In this document: piece by piece, positions 29,413 to 32,070 of the stretch
Position numbering within the stretch: position 1 is the stretch's first letter
How the letters are laid out: every line of letters starts with the position of its first letter
Source of the DNA: Spirochaetia bacterium
Lineage (GTDB): Bacteria; Spirochaetota; Spirochaetia; Treponematales; Breznakiellaceae
NCBI GenBank assembly: GCA_025997655.1
Contig: BNUW01000007.1
Coordinates: 1-32,070 of the forward strand
Length of the DNA stretch: 32,070 bases
Direction: 5' to 3'
Position numbers and translations under genes: made by a program
The notes under the pieces: generated by a model
Told to the model about the DNA's origin: nothing
Databases searched by the model: none
Seen by the model: only the letters and a program-made list of their open reading frames with translations

Positions 29413-30910
29413 CCAGTTCCAGCCACGCGGCCCGGTAGGGGAACAGCTCCGGAATATCCGCTTTCGCCACTTCCTGATATTCTATCTCGAAATCCTTCGC
29501 CAGCGTGGAAAGCCCCTGACCGGTTAATGCCATCTTGGCGGTCATGGCGGCTCCGAAGGCGCTGGCTTCCGCGATGTCGGTCAGGAATGTGGGATTGTCC
29601 TTTAGGGCTGATGAGAGCAAAACATTGTAGGCTTCGTTTTTTCGGAAGCCGCCCTCGGTAAAAACTTCCTCCCCCGGCGCCAGGCCTATCCGTTCAAAGG
29701 CGGTAAGGGACTGCATCACCAGGGATATCCGCAGCAGGGCAAAACCTGTTTCGTAGTTTTTAAAGCACGGCGGTATCTCTTTTCCCTTGGACAGTAGTCC
29801 GTAGTGATAGTCCCGGCCGTCCTCCACTACCCGCGGCTTGGAAAGGGGAAACTGGCCTGACCCGGCGCTTAGTTCCGGGGTGAGGAAGGCCTGTTTTTCC
29901 CGCAGCACCCGGCGGTAGAGTTCCTCGTCATAGCCCGGCAGGTCGGCGCGTTTATGGATGTCCATTAGTACTTTGGACCAGGTTTCAAATTCCTGCCCCC
30001 CAAGGAAGATGCCGGTCTTTACCGGTTTCCCAAAGGCGGAAATATTGAAGAACACCACCTTGCCTAGCTCATCCGGGGCAAAGCCGTATTTCTGTACCGG
30101 ATTCATGCTGACACACCAGGTGCCGGTGGAGTTGAGCAAAAAGCCGGTTTCGCCCTTCTTGGCAAAGTGGGGCAGCAGGGAGGAATTGGAGTCGTGGATA
30201 CCCATGGTAACGATCACATCCTCTGCGAGGCCGGTTTTCTGTGCAAACGCTTCGGTGATGGTTCCCAGGACGTCCCAGGAACGGTTGAGCTTCGGGGGCA
30301 TCAGAGGGGAAACGCCCAGCTCATCGGCCACCGAGGAGAGGCGGTTATCAATCTGATCCCAGAGGTAGGCGTGACAGCCCATGTAGGTACCTTCGGCGCC
30401 GGTCTTTCCGGTAAAACGGTAACCCCAATACTGGGGGTACATCAGTAAATGTACTGTGTTCTTAAACTCCTCTGGATACTTTTGCTGCGCGAAAAAAATA
30501 CCCTTGGCCGTATTGATCATCGACTTCAGATACGGGGTTCCCGTCCTGGCCTGGAGTGCGGCAGGGGAGCCAAGGCGTTCGTAGAATTGGCGGTGAAAAT
30601 CATCACCCGGTTCGTAGGTATAGTACACACAGGGGACCGAAGGTTTACCAAGGAACCTCCCCTCCCCTACGCAGACAAAGGTTGCTCCATGGGTGCTGAC
30701 CGCAATCGCCTTTATGGCATATTTTTTCGCAAAACCCGCAAGCTGCTCAACAAACCAATCCTCCATGGCCTCAAGGTCGTGGGTCTCAATGCCGTCCACC
30801 ATTTTTGGGGGGAAATTCCGGTACCGGGCATCAAGCTGCACTAAGTTACCGTCATAGACGGCCACTTTTTTATTGGTCATTCCAATGTCAATAACCGCGA
30901 TATAATCCAT
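29405..30910 (-). CDS. FGGY-family carbohydrate kinase, rhamnulokinase/fuculokinase-like
   Basis: 501 residues from ATG 30910, preceded by TGGAGTCTGAC. Phosphorylates a sugar with ATP. Phosphate-1 motif IAVIDIGMTNKKVAVYD (residues 4-20), sugar-binding acid D240 in GIHDSNSSLLPH (the base of FGGY kinases), second nucleotide motif STGTWCVSM, and FTEGGFRKNEAYNVLLSSAL then ASAFGAAMTAKMA at the C-terminus (the adenosine motif). Closest in type to rhamnulokinase/L-fuculokinase members, which lack a strict substrate signature. Its partners, the AraC regulator 47 bp upstream and the mutarotase-like start at 31970, point to L-rhamnose or a similar deoxysugar. Confidence 0.88.
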   Translation of the reverse strand: MDYIAVIDIGMTNKKVAVYDGNLVQLDARYRNFPPKMVDGIETHDLEAMEDWFVEQLAGFAKKYAIKAIAVSTHGATFVCVGEGRFLGKPSVPCVYYTYEPGDDFHRQFYERLGSPAALQARTGTPYLKSMINTAKGIFFAQQKYPEEFKNTVHLLMYPQYWGYRFTGKTGAEGTYMGCHAYLWDQIDNRLSSVADELGVSPLMPPKLNRSWDVLGTITEAFAQKTGLAEDVIVTMGIHDSNSSLLPHFAKKGETGFLLNSTGTWCVSMNPVQKYGFAPDELGKVVFFNISAFGKPVKTGIFLGGQEFETWSKVLMDIHKRADLPGYDEELYRRVLREKQAFLTPELSAGSGQFPLSKPRVVEDGRDYHYGLLSKGKEIPPCFKNYETGFALLRISLVMQSLTAFERIGLAPGEEVFTEGGFRKNEAYNVLLSSALKDNPTFLTDIAEASAFGAAMTAKMALTGQGLSTLAKDFEIEYQEVAKADIPELFPYRAAWLELAK

Positions 30911-30957
30911 GTCAGACTCCATTAATCTGTAATCTTAATACAGTATTGCGGTAAAAT

Positions 30958-31914
30958 CTATCCCCAAATCAGCTTATGCCAATCCGAAGGCGCAATCCCC
31001 GTCTTACTCTTAAAAAGCCGTGAAAAATGGTACTGATCCTCAAACCCCAGGTTATACGCCACCTCTTTTACCGACGCATCCTTCTGCTCCAGCAAACTTT
31101 CAGCCTTAAGTATCTTAATATGGATAAAATATTGGTAGGGAGTCATGGATGTATAGGTTTTAAAAATCTCATTCAGCCGGGAAGTGCTTACCCCTATCTG
31201 TTCGGCAATATCCGATAGATTGATGGCGCTAAAAATATTCGTTTCCATGAGATATTTTGTCTTTTCCACTATCTTTTGATATGAATTTGGCTGATCCTTC
31301 CGCCGTTCACGGGTCAGGATCTCCGCAAGCAGGGAAACAATAAGCGAACAGGCTTTTAACTGAAAGAGGGGCCGCTGGGTTTTGACCTCCTCGATGATCT
31401 GGTTAAAGGCGGATATCATAAAATCGTGGAGCCCGGCTTCAAAAAAAATGCGCTCCCGGGAAAGGACGCCCCGTTCCATCAGCCTGGTAAAATATTCCCC
31501 CTGAAAACCAACCCAGTATTCATGCCACCCGATTTCAAAGACCGGCTTGTACCGGTGTTTCATCATCGGAGGCAGGATAAAGACCGAACCGGGCCTAAGG
31601 GTATAGGCGGTATTCTCCACCTCAAGAATGCCCCGACCGGCGGTGATGTATATTATTTGAAAGGTGGGCAGAGCACGTCCCTCCACAACCGACCGGAACA
31701 GGGCGGGATGCTCGTTTTTATAGGGAGGATACTCGGTATTCGGGGACACCTCCATGCTGCCCACGTTGGCGCATACCATCCCCAGGTTCTCGTCCTCTTC
31801 GCTGTAGGGGAGATAATGCCAAAAGGGCCCCCGGAAATTACCGGGTGTTAAGTTCATAATACCTATTTTAATGAAAGGGAATGTTTTTTCCATCCCCGGA
31901 AGAGAAATATCCAT
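30958..31914 (-). CDS. AraC-family transcriptional regulator
   Basis: 318 residues at most; the N-terminal ~20 residues are uncertain, since MNLTPGNFRGPFW at 31857 is an equally reasonable start. Residues ~60-160 form a cupin sugar-sensing domain (IIYITAGRGILEVENTAYTL, PGSVFILPPMMKHRYKP). The C-terminal ~100 residues carry two HTHs of AraC/XylS proteins: NLSDIAEQIGVSTSRLNEIF and VKEVAYNLGFEDQYHFSRLF followed by KSKTGIAPSDWHK. It lies upstream of the kinase on the same strand and divergent from the mutarotase-like start, the usual position of an activator responding to the sugar. Confidence 0.9.
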   Translation of the reverse strand: MDISLPGMEKTFPFIKIGIMNLTPGNFRGPFWHYLPYSEEDENLGMVCANVGSMEVSPNTEYPPYKNEHPALFRSVVEGRALPTFQIIYITAGRGILEVENTAYTLRPGSVFILPPMMKHRYKPVFEIGWHEYWVGFQGEYFTRLMERGVLSRERIFFEAGLHDFMISAFNQIIEEVKTQRPLFQLKACSLIVSLLAEILTRERRKDQPNSYQKIVEKTKYLMETNIFSAINLSDIAEQIGVSTSRLNEIFKTYTSMTPYQYFIHIKILKAESLLEQKDASVKEVAYNLGFEDQYHFSRLFKSKTGIAPSDWHKLIWG

Positions 31915-31969
31915 TTACGCCATGAAAAAACCGGGTGAAACTGGAGCAACCATTTTATAGAAGGAAGCC

Positions 31970-32070
31970 ATGGAACGATTTGCGTGGAAAGCTAAGCTGC
32001 TCCCGGGGGCCAAGGCGGAAGGATCAGCCAAATTCATATCAAAAGATAGTGGAAAAGACAAAATATCTCA
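31970..32070 (+). CDS. L-rhamnose mutarotase-like N-terminus, divergent, cut by right edge
   Basis: ATG 31970 with AAGGAAG upstream reads MERFAWKAKLLPGAKAE. The M-x-R-[FY]-A-x-K-x-K-L-x-P-G-x-x-x-E pattern is the start of RhaM mutarotases, which interconvert rhamnose anomers. Family members continue Y-x-R-R-H-D-E-I-W-P, but here the reading continues GSAKFISKDSGKDK, so family similarity stops at about 32020. Either the gene is truncated by a rearrangement or it is a variant; the open frame runs past the window end. Confidence 0.5.
   Translation, partial: MERFAWKAKLLPGAKAEGSAKFISKDSGKDKIS

Noticed and set aside
1..32070. tRNA, rRNA or CRISPR array
   Set aside because: No cloverleaf-like segments with a CCA end, rRNA stretches or regularly spaced short repeats were seen in the intergenic parts.

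Overview
The window looks like a chromosome segment of a spirochaete, most likely a Treponema of the termite-gut or oral type. This rests on gene content: a lipoprotein with chitobiase-like and DUF1566-like domains, a CHASE2 adenylate cyclase, a protease/TPR/glucosaminidase fusion, abundant AACCAC-type intergenic hairpins and many remnant toxin-antitoxin and IS pieces. No rRNA or tRNA gene is visible, so the assignment is inference. Long-established genes (manC, the liv operon, the MBL/SNF2/RlmB block, the kinase) are GC-rich; several AT-richer blocks look acquired.

Left part (1-8400): an ISAs1-type transposase runs off the left edge next to an IS1182-like remnant and manC (GDP-mannose synthesis). 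Upstream of manC lies a 206-bp MITE whose ends match the ISAs1 end and which has a 9-bp target duplication. A graveyard follows: a decayed brnT/brnA pair, the 3' end of a group II intron, a mini IS5-type element with intact 17-bp inverted repeats, and a second brnT/brnA pair with a 5'-truncated toxin and intact antitoxin. An XRE regulator is divergent from a large secreted S1C protease/TPR/glucosaminidase protein, followed by a secreted transglutaminase-like protein with an EF-hand loop. Between that and livK is a rearranged stretch: a 143-bp copy of the livK start fused in frame to the tail of another gene, then a frameshifted mazE.

Middle (8436-21708): a complete livKHMGF branched-chain amino-acid ABC importer operon; on the opposite strand an AT-richer type II restriction-modification cassette (one polypeptide carrying both an m5C and an m6A methyltransferase, overlapping an HNH endonuclease gene); then a GC-rich co-directional run of a beta-CASP metallo-beta-lactamase RNase-like protein, a SNF2 helicase and an RlmB/TrmH-type rRNA methyltransferase.

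Right part (21896-32070): a co-directional envelope/signalling set (SH3 protein, M48 lipoprotein protease, CHASE2 adenylate cyclase); an AT-rich MFS exporter preceded by a truncated gene; a truncated GxxExxY protein; a DUF1566-type lipoprotein; two small ribbon-helix-helix-like proteins; and an AraC regulator with an FGGY sugar kinase. At the extreme right a divergent gene starts like L-rhamnose mutarotase but departs from the family after about 17 codons, so the sugar locus is probably for L-rhamnose or a related deoxysugar.
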